Assembly: GCA_038405435.1 (NCBI GenBank)
Contig: JBBYHZ010000001.1
DNA from: Dryocola clanedunensis_A
Lineage (GTDB): Bacteria > Pseudomonadota > Gammaproteobacteria > Enterobacterales > Enterobacteriaceae
Strand: one strand, 5' to 3'
DNA length: 64,000 nt
In this document: one piece after another, positions 33,845-42,536 of the stretch
How the letters are laid out: every line of letters starts with the position of its first letter
Position numbering within the stretch: the first letter of the stretch is position 1
Made by a program: the position numbers and the translations under genes
Notes under the pieces: generated by a model
The model's input: only the letters and a program-made list of their open reading frames with translations
Told to the model about the DNA's origin: nothing
Database searches by the model: none

Positions 33845-34599
33845 TGGAAGTAGTCGCCGGGGGAAACGCCGAGGGTGCGACGGAACATGGCGCTGAACGC
33901 GCTGTGGCTCTCGTAGCCTAAATCCAGCGCTACCCGCAATACGGACTGGCCCTGGGCAAGGCGGCTCAGGGCTTCCATCAGCCGCGCCCGCCGTACCCAC
34001 TCGCTGAACGCCAGCCCGGTTTGCTGACGGAAATGCCGCAGCAGGGTTCTTTCACTGATATTGAGCAGCCCGGCGGCCAGCGCCGTGCTCCACATTTTGC
34101 CGGGTTCATCCTGGATCTGACGACAAAGCGCCAGTAAGGCCGCCGATGCCGGTTCAGGAAGATTAAACGGCAGCACCGTCATCACGCGGATCTCATCGAG
34201 GATCAGCTCATAGATCCGCTCTTCCCTGCTCCCGGCCGCGTAGCTTTCGGGCAGCGTCAGCGAGCTGATAATAAGCTCACGCAGCAAGTCTGATATTTGC
34301 ACCACCTGGCAAACCGAAGGCAGGTCCGCCCGCGCAAAGGGGTCGATGAACAACGTTCGGGCTGCGACATGCCCCGTCACCTGAAAGCGATGCCGCGTAC
34401 CCGCAGGCAGCCACACGCCGCGGCTTGGTGGCACCACCCAGTATCCCTGCTCCGTTTCAACTCGTACCACGCCGCTGAGCGCGTGCAGAAGCTGCGCGCA
34501 ATCGTGGCTGTGCCATGGCTCCGTAGCGCCGTGAGGATAGTCATGGGCGAACGGCACCAGCGGGCGTGTGGCAAAGTTGAACTGGAGAGTGGTGGACAT
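33802..34599 (-). CDS. AraC-family transcriptional regulator
   Basis: 265 aa. An N-terminal cupin sensor (His residues in PWHSHDCAQLLHA, about residues 28-40) is followed by a C-terminal double helix-turn-helix (about 165-260, with the LGYESHSAFSAMFRRTLGVSP signature). This architecture (AraC_binding plus HTH_18) regulates efflux or metabolic genes. It is convergent with the type-2 leuA and overlaps it by 43 bp; its target is not evident. Confidence 0.88.
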   Translation of the reverse strand: MSTTLQFNFATRPLVPFAHDYPHGATEPWHSHDCAQLLHALSGVVRVETEQGYWVVPPSRGVWLPAGTRHRFQVTGHVAARTLFIDPFARADLPSVCQVVQISDLLRELIISSLTLPESYAAGSREERIYELILDEIRVMTVLPFNLPEPASAALLALCRQIQDEPGKMWSTALAAGLLNISERTLLRHFRQQTGLAFSEWVRRARLMEALSRLAQGQSVLRVALDLGYESHSAFSAMFRRTLGVSPGDYFHQNRSSDGSALSNA

Positions 34600-34617
34600 A
34601 ATTTTTATTTCTTTATC

Positions 34618-34642
34618 AAAAAGGAGCCGTCAGGCTCCTTTT
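34618..34642 (-). terminator. luxS rho-independent terminator
   Basis: Eight-base stem AAGGAGCC / GGCTCCTT with GTCA loop, flanked by A5 on the left and T on the right, so read on the minus strand it ends in a T-run. It lies 22 bp beyond the luxS stop. Confidence 0.85.
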
Positions 34643-34663
34643 GTCGACAAGCTATGTCTACTG

Positions 34664-35179
34664 CTAAATGTGCAGCTCTTTCAGCTTCTCTTTCGGCAGC
34701 GCCAGTTCGTCATTGCTGTTGACGCTCACGCCGTGCTCAATGATATGGCGCGCAATGTCCTGTGCTTCCTGCAACGAGTGCATATGGTAAGTGCCACACT
34801 GGTAGACGTTCAGCTCAGGGATCTGGTTCTGCTCTTTGACCTTCAGCACGTCTTCCATTGCCGCTTTCCATGCTTCGGCAACGCGGGTTTCGTCCGGCAC
34901 GCCAATCAGGCTCATGTAAAAGCCGGTGCGGCAGCCCATCGGCGAAATGTCGATGATCTCAACGCCGTTACCGTTCAGGTGATCGCGCATGAAACCTGCA
35001 AACAGGTGCTCAAGCGTATGGATCCCTTTTTCCGGCATCACTTCCTTGTTCGGGACACAAAAGCGCAGGTCGAATACGGTGATGGTATCGCCGCTCGGTG
35101 TGTGCATCGTTTTGGCTACACGTACTGCTGGCGCGCCCATGCGGGTGTGGTCGACTGTGAAACTATCCAACAATGGCAT
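34664..35179 (-). CDS. luxS: S-ribosylhomocysteine lyase LuxS (AI-2 synthase)
   Basis: 171 aa, the E. coli length. The metal-binding HTLEH motif is at 54-58 and the active-site Cys at about 83 (MGCRTG), with a further Cys ligand in YQCGTYH. It cleaves S-ribosylhomocysteine to homocysteine and DPD, the precursor of autoinducer-2, recycling the activated methyl pool. GGAGGT precedes the ATG. It is divergent from the sRNA gene micA. Confidence 0.97.
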   Translation of the reverse strand: MPLLDSFTVDHTRMGAPAVRVAKTMHTPSGDTITVFDLRFCVPNKEVMPEKGIHTLEHLFAGFMRDHLNGNGVEIIDISPMGCRTGFYMSLIGVPDETRVAEAWKAAMEDVLKVKEQNQIPELNVYQCGTYHMHSLQEAQDIARHIIEHGVSVNSNDELALPKEKLKELHI

Positions 35180-35217
35180 CTGGTCACCTCCGATAAGTGA
35201 ATTTTTTTAAAATAAAA

Positions 35218-35245
35218 TGAACCATTCTTCCCGGCACGCGTCTGA
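35218..35245 (+). promoter_or_regulatory. Sigma-E promoter of micA
   Basis: -35 TGAACCA (35218-35224), 16-bp spacer, -10 TCTGA (35241-35245), six bases before the micA start. This matches the sigma-E consensus GGAACTT-N16-TCTGA at the key AAC and TCTGA positions. Confidence 0.8.
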
Positions 35246-35251
35246 GTATAT

Positions 35252-35331
35252 GAAAGACGCGCATTTGTTATCATCATCCCTGTCTTCAGAGATGAATATT
35301 TTGGCCACATTGATTGTGGCCATTTTCTTTT
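35252..35331 (+). ncRNA. micA: MicA small regulatory RNA
   Basis: The gene begins GAAAGACGCGCATTTG, the conserved 5' end of MicA that pairs with ompA and other outer membrane protein mRNAs. An internal stem (ATCATCCCTG...CAGAGATGAAT region) follows, then the terminator GGCCACA / TGTGGCC with ATTTTCTTTT. It is Hfq-dependent and made during envelope stress. The position, between luxS and gshA and divergent from luxS, is the same as in E. coli. The exact 3' end is estimated from the T-rich tail. Confidence 0.9.
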
Positions 35332-36891
35332 CTACCGCGACTGTTTCTCAAGCCATGTCTCAAACGGCTCGCTGTCCCCGGCTTCGATATCACGCTGACG
35401 CTGCCATGAAGCATCGTGCTCCTGCTGCAGAACTTCAGTGGTCAAAATCTCCAGCGGTTCGCTGATGAGCTGCTGACGATACTGCTCCGCAAGCGCAAGC
35501 CCCGTCCCGCCAATGCCATTATCAATCATAGACCGCAGAATGCGGGCTGAATACGTCAGCTCCGGATCGTCAAAGCAGGCGACAAGCTCATCGCACACCT
35601 TCTGATAATCGTCGTTACCCGCGATGCCGTCCAGCGTTTGAGCAACCCGACGTAAATCAGCGAACAGGTCTTTGCCCACCTGCGACAGCGGATGCTGGGC
35701 AGTTTCACAGCCCATACCCAGCGTCAGGCCAGGCTTGCGCCCTTCCAGAATCACGCGGTTCCAGTTTGTGCGGGTGCAGAGTAGTTCGTCGCTGCTCATT
35801 TCCGGCGCGTCGGCCAGCACGCACCAGATCATAAACAGATCGAGGAAGCGAATCTGCTGCTCGTCCATGCCAATGGCGGAGAACGGGTTGATATCAAGCG
35901 AACGCACTTCAATGTATTCGATGCCGCCGCGCAGCAGCGCGTCAGACGGAGACTCGTCTTTCGCCGTCACGCGTTTCGGGCGAATCGGCGCGTAGAGTTC
36001 GTTTTCAATCTGCAGCACGTTGGTGTTGATTTGCAGACGCTTACCGTCTTTCTCGAGGCCAAGCTGCGCATACTCTTCAGACGGCGTTTTAATCGCTTTC
36101 TTCAGCCCTTCAACATAGGTATGGAGATCGTTGAAGGTGATGCCCAGATTGCTTTGCGATTTGTTGGTATAGCCCAGATCGCTTAAGCGCAGCGACGTGG
36201 CATACGGCAGGTAATTCATGCCGCATTCGGTTTTCTCAAACGGCAGCGTGCTTTCTTTCCCTTGCAGGAAAGAGGAGCAAATCGCCGGCGAGGCGCCGAA
36301 CAGGTACGGAATAACCCAACCAAACCGGTAGTAGTTACGGATCAGACGGAAGTAGCCCGCAGAGATCTCTTCTTTCCCGCTTTCGGCATCTTTAATGCCC
36401 AACCTTGCCTGCCAGAATTCCAGCGGCAGCGAGAAGTTATAATGCACGCCGGAGATGGTCTGCATCAGCGCGCCGTAGCGGTTCTTCAGCCCTTCACGAT
36501 ACAGCGTTTTAAGACGGCCAGTGTTAGACGAGCCGTACTGCGCCAGCTCAATGTTCTGACCATCGTCGATATAGCACGGCATGCTCAGCGGCCACATGCG
36601 CTCTTCGCCCAGTTCACGGGCCACATGGCGATGGATATCGCGCATGAAAGTGAGCATATGGTCGATGTCACCGTCCACTGGCGTAATAAATTCCAGCAGG
36701 GCTTCGGCGAAGTCCGTGGTGATCCATTTATGTGTCAGCGCTGAGCCGAGTGTTTCCGGGTGACCTGTCGTTGCCAGTTCGCCCGTTGGCGTGACTCGCA
36801 GTGTTTCGCGTTCAAGACCGCGACAAATGCCCTTTACTGCCTGAGGATGCTTTTCCAGCCAGGCCAGCGCCTGTGATACGTCCGGGATCAA
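35332..36891 (-). CDS. gshA: Glutamate-cysteine ligase GshA
   Basis: 519 aa from a TTG start at 36891, preceded by GGGAGG; E. coli gshA also starts with TTG in the same context (518 aa). The longer frame back to 36969 is not conserved and would run to the edge of yqaA. It makes gamma-glutamylcysteine, the first step of glutathione synthesis. The segments RGLERETLRV near the start and QTISGVHYNFSLP are intact. Confidence 0.96.
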   Translation of the reverse strand: MIPDVSQALAWLEKHPQAVKGICRGLERETLRVTPTGELATTGHPETLGSALTHKWITTDFAEALLEFITPVDGDIDHMLTFMRDIHRHVARELGEERMWPLSMPCYIDDGQNIELAQYGSSNTGRLKTLYREGLKNRYGALMQTISGVHYNFSLPLEFWQARLGIKDAESGKEEISAGYFRLIRNYYRFGWVIPYLFGASPAICSSFLQGKESTLPFEKTECGMNYLPYATSLRLSDLGYTNKSQSNLGITFNDLHTYVEGLKKAIKTPSEEYAQLGLEKDGKRLQINTNVLQIENELYAPIRPKRVTAKDESPSDALLRGGIEYIEVRSLDINPFSAIGMDEQQIRFLDLFMIWCVLADAPEMSSDELLCTRTNWNRVILEGRKPGLTLGMGCETAQHPLSQVGKDLFADLRRVAQTLDGIAGNDDYQKVCDELVACFDDPELTYSARILRSMIDNGIGGTGLALAEQYRQQLISEPLEILTTEVLQQEHDASWQRQRDIEAGDSEPFETWLEKQSR

Positions 36892-36969
36892 ATTGACCTC
36901 CCGCCTGTCGAATTCATTTTTATTAAGCATAATTGTTTTAGCGGGCTTCCGTACTCTCGCACCACGCAA

Positions 36970-37398
36970 TTATTGCCACCACGCCATGCCTTGTACCGTT
37001 GCAGCCGCGACAACGATGTAGCGTAACGCTTTACCAAGGCACAAAAAAAAGATTACCGGTCCCCATGCCAGACGTAACCATCCGGCAAGCAGACACAAAA
37101 GGTCGCCAATCAGCGGCAACCAACTCAGTAATAAAGCAGCCGGGCCGAATCGGGTCAGCCAGGCGGTCGCTTTTCCCTGCCAGCGAGACTGCGCACGCTG
37201 CGGAAAAAAACGACCCAGAATAACGTTAGTTAGCCCCCCGAGGCTATTACCCATTGTTGCTATTAACACTAGCAACCAGGTGGGGCCTGCGCCGCCAATC
37301 AATAACGCGACCAGTACGGCCTCGGAGCTGCCGGGCAGTAAGGTCGCGCTCAGGAAACTGCTGGTAAACAGCGAACCCAGTGACAGCAGTTCATTCAC
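36970..37398 (-). CDS. yqaA: DedA-like inner membrane protein YqaA
   Basis: 142 aa, the same length as E. coli YqaA. Small SNARE-associated/VTT-domain type membrane protein with the MGNSLGGLTNVILGRFFP segment. The function is unknown; DedA relatives affect membrane lipid transport. It overlaps yqaB by 4 bp (37395-37398), so the two form one operon. Confidence 0.93.
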   Translation of the reverse strand: MNELLSLGSLFTSSFLSATLLPGSSEAVLVALLIGGAGPTWLLVLIATMGNSLGGLTNVILGRFFPQRAQSRWQGKATAWLTRFGPAALLLSWLPLIGDLLCLLAGWLRLAWGPVIFFLCLGKALRYIVVAAATVQGMAWWQ

Positions 37399-37961
37399 AG
37401 TAAGCGAACGTCCACAGCGGCCATGCCTGCCGCGCGAGCCGCTTCCAGACCAAAATCAGCGTCTTCAAACACCACGCACTTCCCGGGCGGTACGCCCATA
37501 AGCTCAGCGCACTTCAGGAAAGTGTCCGGATAAGGTTTGTGATGTTTAACATGATCGGCGGCGACAACCGCAGAGAAATAGTGGCGCAGGCCAAGGTGGT
37601 TAAGCAGCGCTTCGGCGATATCGCTCTCGCTGCCTGTGCCCACCGACATTGGACGACGGCCATGCCAGGCCTTCACCACCTCGATAAGCGGCAAAGGACG
37701 CACGGTGTCGAGCAGCATAGCTCTGACGGCCTGGGTCTTTTCCTGCGCTAAATGATGGGGGTCAAGGTCAGCCTGATGTGATTCGATAATGGCCTGAGCA
37801 ATGCGCCAGGTGGGTGAGCCGTTTAGCGCCACCATCGCCTGCTCGTCAAACGTCATGCCGTAGCGGGACAGCGTCTCACGCCATGCCTTACGGTGTGTCG
37901 GTTCGGTATCGAGGATGGTGCCGTCCATATCGAAAATAAGCCCGTCGTAACGTTCGTACAT
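37395..37961 (-). CDS. yqaB: HAD-family fructose-1-phosphatase YqaB
   Basis: 188 aa from ATG 37961, matching the E. coli length; the frame extends nine codons further without conservation. HAD motif I is DMDGT (residues 11-15), motif II is in GTGSE, and motif IV is FEDADFG. It dephosphorylates fructose-1-phosphate and some other sugar phosphates. It is the upstream partner of yqaA. Confidence 0.94.
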   Translation of the reverse strand: MYERYDGLIFDMDGTILDTEPTHRKAWRETLSRYGMTFDEQAMVALNGSPTWRIAQAIIESHQADLDPHHLAQEKTQAVRAMLLDTVRPLPLIEVVKAWHGRRPMSVGTGSESDIAEALLNHLGLRHYFSAVVAADHVKHHKPYPDTFLKCAELMGVPPGKCVVFEDADFGLEAARAAGMAAVDVRLL

Positions 37962-38086
37962 CTCATCCCTCGCATAGCCAAATATCAAGGCGTTACTTTA
38001 GCGTAAACAGGGATATTTGTCGCTTTTTGTCATGAGGGGAAGAGTTGAACGTCAGAACGATGTTGAGAACAAGGGGGGAAAGACAA

Positions 38087-38163
38087 TGGTGCATCCGGGA
38101 GGATTCGAACCTCCGACCGCTCGGTTCGTAGCCGAGTACTCTATCCAGCTGAGCTACGGATGC
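38087..38163 (-). tRNA. tRNA-Arg(ACG), copy next to yqaB
   Basis: Full cloverleaf with encoded CCA, 77 bases; the minus strand reads GCATCCGTAGCTCAGCTGG at the 5' end and anticodon ACG in CTACGAA. It is identical to the copy at 38262 and equivalent to the argQ/V/Y/Z genes of E. coli. Confidence 0.96.
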
Positions 38164-38259
38164 NNNNNNNNNNNNNNNNNNNNNNNNNNNNNNNNNNNNN
38201 NNNNNNNNNNNNNNNNNNNNNNNNNNNNNNNNNNNNNNNNNNNNNNNNNNNNNNNNNNN
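38164..38259. other. Run of 96 N inside the tRNA-Arg array
   Basis: Undetermined bases between two identical tRNA-Arg genes. It is most likely an assembly gap caused by the tandem repeats; further tRNA-Arg copies may be hidden or collapsed here (E. coli has four in this array). Confidence 0.95.
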
Positions 38260-38261
38260 TA

Positions 38262-38338
38262 TGGTGCATCCGGGAGGATTCGAACCTCCGACCGCTCGGT
38301 TCGTAGCCGAGTACTCTATCCAGCTGAGCTACGGATGC
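38262..38338 (-). tRNA. tRNA-Arg(ACG), copy next to serV
   Basis: 77 bases including CCA, identical to the copy at 38087. It lies four bases after the tRNA-Ser gene in transcription order and is expressed from the promoter upstream of serV. Confidence 0.96.
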
Positions 38339-38342
38339 AAAA

Positions 38343-38435
38343 TGGCGGTGAGGCGGGGATTCGAACCCCGGATGCAGCTTTTGACCGCATACTCCCTTAG
38401 CAGGGGAGCGCCTTCAGCCTCTCGGCCACCTCACC
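38343..38435 (-). tRNA. serV: tRNA-Ser(GCT)
   Basis: 93 bases with a long variable arm and encoded CCA. The minus strand begins GGTGAGGTGGCCGAGAGGC and the anticodon is GCT (in CTGCTAA). It is the same as E. coli serV in sequence, as I recall it, and in position. It is first in the tRNA operon. Confidence 0.97.
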
Positions 38436-38497
38436 ACACGCCTCTTTCGAGTCGTACCGCTGAACTTGTTTCTGCTCATCGGCACTGCGTGGCGCAC

Positions 38498-38525
38498 ATA
38501 TTACTTTCCCGCACTTATAAGTCAA
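38498..38525 (-). promoter_or_regulatory. Promoter of the serV-argQ tRNA operon
   Basis: On the minus strand: TTGACT, 16-bp spacer, TAATAT, followed by the GC-rich discriminator GTGCGCC typical of stringently controlled stable-RNA promoters. It lies 63 bp upstream of serV. Confidence 0.75.
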
Positions 38526-38720
38526 ACAATTTTTCCCGACTCGTAATCAATTGCACAATTCCCATGCAATTCGCGTAATTTGAAGGCAAAAAGAGTGTTT
38601 TATCAACAGGCAAGATATGAGAAACGGGAAGAAATGCAGATACTGCTCAGTAAGAAAAATTCGGGAAGCGACAGGTTAAAACGAACAAAGAGGGAGAAAA
38701 CGGGGAAATGCGGAAGATGA

Positions 38721-38753
38721 AAGAGAGCGCCTCGCCAGCAGCTGGCGAGACGC
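38721..38753 (-). terminator. csrA terminator
   Basis: Stem CTCGCCAG / CTGGCGAG (extended by GCG / CGC-type pairs) with a three-base loop. Read on the minus strand it is followed by GCTCTCTTTC. It begins seven bases after the csrA stop. Confidence 0.75.
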
Positions 38754-38760
38754 AGTAACT

Positions 38761-38946
38761 TTAGTAACTCGTTTGTTGCGATTTTTCAGCCTGGATACGT
38801 TGGTAGATCTCTTCACGGTGTACAGAGACTTCCTTCGGGGCGTTCACACCAATACGGACCTGGTTGCCTTTAACCCCTAGTACTGTCACTGTCACCTCAT
38901 CCCCAATCATGAGGGTCTCACCAACTCGACGAGTCAGAATAAGCAT
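38761..38946 (-). CDS. csrA: Carbon storage regulator CsrA
   Basis: 61 aa, the E. coli length, beginning MLILTRRVGETLMIGDEVTV, the near-invariant CsrA opening. This dimeric RNA-binding protein targets GGA motifs in leaders and controls carbon flux, motility and biofilm. The 246-bp gap to alaS should hold its several promoters. Confidence 0.98.
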   Translation of the reverse strand: MLILTRRVGETLMIGDEVTVTVLGVKGNQVRIGVNAPKEVSVHREEIYQRIQAEKSQQTSY

Positions 38947-39192
38947 TCTTTGCTCCTTGAAAGATTAAAAGAGTCGGGTCTGTGCGTATCCCGGCATTAT
39001 CCATCATATAACGCCAAAAAGTAAGCGATGACAAACACATATGTGTAAGCAGTCACGGCATTACATTCTGTTATGACTAAGTTTAGCCGATATACACAAC
39101 TTCAACCTGACTTTATCATTATTGATAATGTGTAGATGAACGAGCGCCAGCTCACAAAACGGAGCGGGCGCACGCCTCTACTTTATAGTGAC

Positions 39193-41820
39193 TTAAAGTT
39201 TAGCCGCGACCCAGGCTTCTATGCCAGACAGCGCGCCAGGCAAGGCTTGAGCGTCTGTACCACCCGCTTGAGCCATGTCCGGACGACCACCACCTTTGCC
39301 TCCAACCTGCTGCGCAACCATCCCCACCAGCTCCCCGGCCTTAACGCGGTCGGTCACATCTTTGGAGACACCAGCAATCAGAGAAACCTTACCTTCTGAC
39401 ACGGTGGCCAGAACGATTACCGCTGAGCCAAGCTGATTTTTCAGGTCATCGACCATCGTACGCAACATCTTAGGTTCAACGTTGCTCAGTTCGCTCACCA
39501 GCAGTTTCACGCCCTTCACTTCTGTTGCTTTGCTGGAAAGGTTTGCGCTCTCCTGCGAAGCCTGCTGCTCTTTTAACTGCTGCAATTCTTTTTCCAGCTG
39601 GCGGGTGCGTTCCAGCACCGAACGCACCTTCTCGTTCAGGTTCTGGCTGTCGCCCTTCAGCAGGTGTGCAATCTCGTGTAGCTGATCGCTCTGCGCGTGC
39701 AGGCTGTTCAGCGCACCTTCCCCCGTTACCGCTTCGATACGGCGTACGCCCGCGGCAGTGCCAGATTCAGCCACAATGCGGAAAAGACCGATATCACCGG
39801 TACGGCTGGCGTGAGTACCGCCACACAGCTCGGTTGAGAAGTCGCCCATGCTCAACACGCGAACGTGATCGTCATATTTCTCACCGAACAGCGCCATAGC
39901 CCCCTTCGCTTTAGCCGCTTCGAGATCCATAACGTTGGTTTCGACCGGCAGATTGCGACGAATCTGAGCGTTAACGATATCTTCGACAGCGCGAACTTCG
40001 CTCGGCTTCATCGCTTCAAAATGGGAGAAGTCGAAGCGCAGGCCTTTGTCGTTGACCAGAGAACCTTTCTGCGCAACGTGCGTGCCCAACACCTGACGCA
40101 GCGCCGCATGCAGCAGGTGCGTTGCAGAGTGGTTCAGACGGATACGCGCGCGGCGCTCCTCGTCAACTTCAGCCTTAACGCTGTCGCCTACTTTCAGCAC
40201 GCCGCTCGCCAGTTTGCCCAGATGCCCGATGGCCTGGCCGTATTTCTGGGTGTCGCTGACGGTGAAGTCGATACCGTTGCCTTTGATGGCGCCTTTGTCA
40301 CCCACCTGGCCGCCGGATTCGCCGTAGAATGGTGTTTCGTTCAGCACCACGACCGCATCCTGTCCCGCTGAAATCTGCTCAACGGCTTTGCCGTCAACAA
40401 ACAGTGCGGTGACCTTCGCCGTCAGATCGAGCTGATCGTAGCCTTTGAAGGCGGATGGCGTATCAACGCGGATCATGCTGTTGTAGTCCGCGCCGAAACC
40501 GCTGGATTCGCGCGCGCGACGGCGCTGCTCTTCCATTGCGGTTTCAAAACCAGCTTCGTCTACTTTCAGATTGCGCTCACGGCAAACGTCCGCCGTCAGA
40601 TCGACCGGGAAGCCGTAGGTGTCATACAGACGGAAAGCCGTTTCGCCGTCCAGCGTATCGCCTTTCAGGTTTGCCAGCTCTTCATCCAGCAGGGCCAGAC
40701 CGCGCTCAAGCGTGCGGGCAAACTGCTCTTCTTCGGTTTTCAGAACCTGCTCAACCAGCGCCTGCTGGCCTTTCAGCTCATCGCCCGCAGAGCCCATAAC
40801 CTCAACCAGCGGCCCCACCAGCTTGTAGAAGAAGGTGTCTTTCGCGCCCAGCATGTTGCCGTGGCGGATAGCGCGGCGAATAATGCGGCGCAGCACGTAA
40901 CCGCGACCTTCGTTGGACGGCGTAACGCCATCGGCAACCAGGAAGGCGCAGGAACGGATATGGTCGGCAATAACGCGCAGGGACTTGCTGCTCAGGTCAG
41001 TCGCACCGGTGACTTTTGCAACGGACTGGATAAGCTTGCTGAACAGGTCGATTTCATAGTTGGAGTTAACGTGCTGCAGCACCGCCGCAATACGCTCCAG
41101 CCCCATGCCGGTATCAACCGATGGCTTAGGCAGCGGCAGCATAGTGCCATCCTGCTGACGGTTGAACTGCATGAAGACGATGTTCCAGATTTCAATATAA
41201 CGGTCGCCGTCTTCTTCGGCGCTGCCCGGAGGGCCGCCCCAGATGTGATCGCCATGATCGAAGAAAATTTCGGTGCACGGGCCGCAAGGACCGGTGTCGC
41301 CCATCTGCCAGAAGTTGTCAGACGCATAGGCCGCGCCTTTGTTGTCGCCGATGCGAATAATACGCTCGCGCGGCACGCCCACTTCTTTTTCCCAGATTTC
41401 AAAAGCTTCGTCATCGGTTTCGTACACGGTCACCCACAGACGCTCTTTTGGCAGGTTAAACCACTGCTCGCCGGTCAGCAGTTCCCAGGCGAAGTTAATT
41501 GCGTCGTGTTTGAAGTAGTCCCCGAAGCTGAAGTTGCCCAGCATTTCGAAGAAGGTATGGTGACGTGCGGTGTAACCGACGTTTTCCAGATCGTTATGTT
41601 TACCACCCGCACGGACGCAACGCTGTGACGTTGTGGCGCGGGAATAGTTACGCTTGTCGAGGCCCAGGAATACATCCTTGAACTGGTTCATCCCGGCGTT
41701 AGTAAACAGAAGGGTCGGGTCGTTATTCGGCACCAGAGAGCTGCTCGCTACAACCTGGTGACCTTTACTATGGAAAAAGTCGAGAAACGCCTGACGGATC
41801 TCAGCGGTGCTCTTGCTCAT
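39193..41820 (-). CDS. alaS: Alanyl-tRNA synthetase
   Basis: 875 aa (876 in E. coli). The class II catalytic core (MSKSTAEIRQAFLDFFHSKGH onward) is followed by the tRNA-recognition region, the editing domain with the CGGTHASRTG motif, and the C-terminal coiled-coil and C-Ala domain. It charges tRNA-Ala and clears mischarged Ser and Gly. In E. coli it binds its own promoter. Confidence 0.97.
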   Translation of the reverse strand: MSKSTAEIRQAFLDFFHSKGHQVVASSSLVPNNDPTLLFTNAGMNQFKDVFLGLDKRNYSRATTSQRCVRAGGKHNDLENVGYTARHHTFFEMLGNFSFGDYFKHDAINFAWELLTGEQWFNLPKERLWVTVYETDDEAFEIWEKEVGVPRERIIRIGDNKGAAYASDNFWQMGDTGPCGPCTEIFFDHGDHIWGGPPGSAEEDGDRYIEIWNIVFMQFNRQQDGTMLPLPKPSVDTGMGLERIAAVLQHVNSNYEIDLFSKLIQSVAKVTGATDLSSKSLRVIADHIRSCAFLVADGVTPSNEGRGYVLRRIIRRAIRHGNMLGAKDTFFYKLVGPLVEVMGSAGDELKGQQALVEQVLKTEEEQFARTLERGLALLDEELANLKGDTLDGETAFRLYDTYGFPVDLTADVCRERNLKVDEAGFETAMEEQRRRARESSGFGADYNSMIRVDTPSAFKGYDQLDLTAKVTALFVDGKAVEQISAGQDAVVVLNETPFYGESGGQVGDKGAIKGNGIDFTVSDTQKYGQAIGHLGKLASGVLKVGDSVKAEVDEERRARIRLNHSATHLLHAALRQVLGTHVAQKGSLVNDKGLRFDFSHFEAMKPSEVRAVEDIVNAQIRRNLPVETNVMDLEAAKAKGAMALFGEKYDDHVRVLSMGDFSTELCGGTHASRTGDIGLFRIVAESGTAAGVRRIEAVTGEGALNSLHAQSDQLHEIAHLLKGDSQNLNEKVRSVLERTRQLEKELQQLKEQQASQESANLSSKATEVKGVKLLVSELSNVEPKMLRTMVDDLKNQLGSAVIVLATVSEGKVSLIAGVSKDVTDRVKAGELVGMVAQQVGGKGGGRPDMAQAGGTDAQALPGALSGIEAWVAAKL

Positions 41821-41959
41821 AATTATCCTGAAATCAAGCTAAAGAGGTGTTGCAAACCTGACATTCCCTACAGGGTTACTGAAGCGATGGCAAGCTTACC
41901 TGGAAAAAAGTGGGAATAAGATAAGTTTTCTGGTCGGGGAAGTAAAATCCCGTATGTAT

Positions 41960-42469
41960 CTAATCGGTAAAATTTCGGTAGATGGCCTGGATATCTTCCA
42001 TAAAGAAGCCACGATACATCAGGAAACGCTGCACTTTGGCACGCTCTTTCCATTCTGTCGGCAGCGGATCGCCAAATTTTTTTTCAGCCATTTCTCGAGC
42101 CATCGCCTGCCAGTCTACTTCGCACGCCATCATGGCGGCCTCCCCCGTGCCCCGATCGATGCCCTTTTGCTGCAGCTCCTGGCGTATACGCTGCGGCCCG
42201 TAGCCTTTACGGCCACGGCTGGCGATAAAGCGGGCGGCAAACTGCGCGTCGTCCAGGAAGCGATGTTCATAGCACCAGGCAATAACCTTTTCGATGTCTT
42301 CCGGGGTGAAAACAGGCGGCTCTGCGGTTTGGCTGCCGGGGAAAGTGGGTGCGGCGCTAAGTTTGCGCCTGAGCTCATGCTCGCTGTGATCCCGCATCGC
42401 AAGAACACGGGTGGCTTTGTCGAGTAAGCGCGCGTAGGCGCTGCGTTTTGGAGAGGAGGATTCAGACAT
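41960..42469 (-). CDS. recX: RecA inhibitor RecX
   Basis: 169 aa (166 in E. coli), all-helical with repeated three-helix motifs (RLLDKATRVLAMRDHSEHELRRKL, GYGPQRIRQELQQKGI). It binds RecA filaments and limits their activity. It lies downstream of recA past a strong terminator, so it is expressed by read-through as in E. coli. Confidence 0.95.
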   Translation of the reverse strand: MSESSSPKRSAYARLLDKATRVLAMRDHSEHELRRKLSAAPTFPGSQTAEPPVFTPEDIEKVIAWCYEHRFLDDAQFAARFIASRGRKGYGPQRIRQELQQKGIDRGTGEAAMMACEVDWQAMAREMAEKKFGDPLPTEWKERAKVQRFLMYRGFFMEDIQAIYRNFTD

Positions 42470-42504
42470 AGGCTATAAACTGCGGGAATTGAGCGCTAAA
42501 TGCA

Positions 42505-42530
42505 ACAAGGGCCGCATTTAGCGGCCCTGT
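42505..42530 (-). terminator. recA terminator
   Basis: Stem GGGCCGC / GCGGCCC with a five-base loop. On the minus strand it is followed by TTGTTGCATTT. It lies seven bases beyond the recA stop and probably allows partial read-through to recX. Confidence 0.8.
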
Positions 42531-42536
42531 TTTTCA

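Larger units (their letters stand above)
38436..38760. promoter_or_regulatory. Region between tRNA array and csrA
   Basis: This 325-bp stretch contains no credible coding frame. It holds the tRNA-operon promoter (38498-38525) and the csrA terminator (38721-38753). Confidence 0.6.

Noticed and set aside
36892..36969. N-terminal extension of GshA to 36969
   Set aside because: A TTG at 36891 with GGGAGG upstream gives the conserved IPDVSQALAWLEKHP start, as in E. coli.
38017..38578. ORFs running through the tRNA genes and the N run
   Set aside because: They translate tRNA genes and undetermined bases; similar products are a common artefact of tRNA-Arg and tRNA-Ser loci.
39136..39399. 87-codon frame overlapping the end of alaS
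   Set aside because: Most of it is antisense to the conserved alaS C-terminal region and nothing supports translation.
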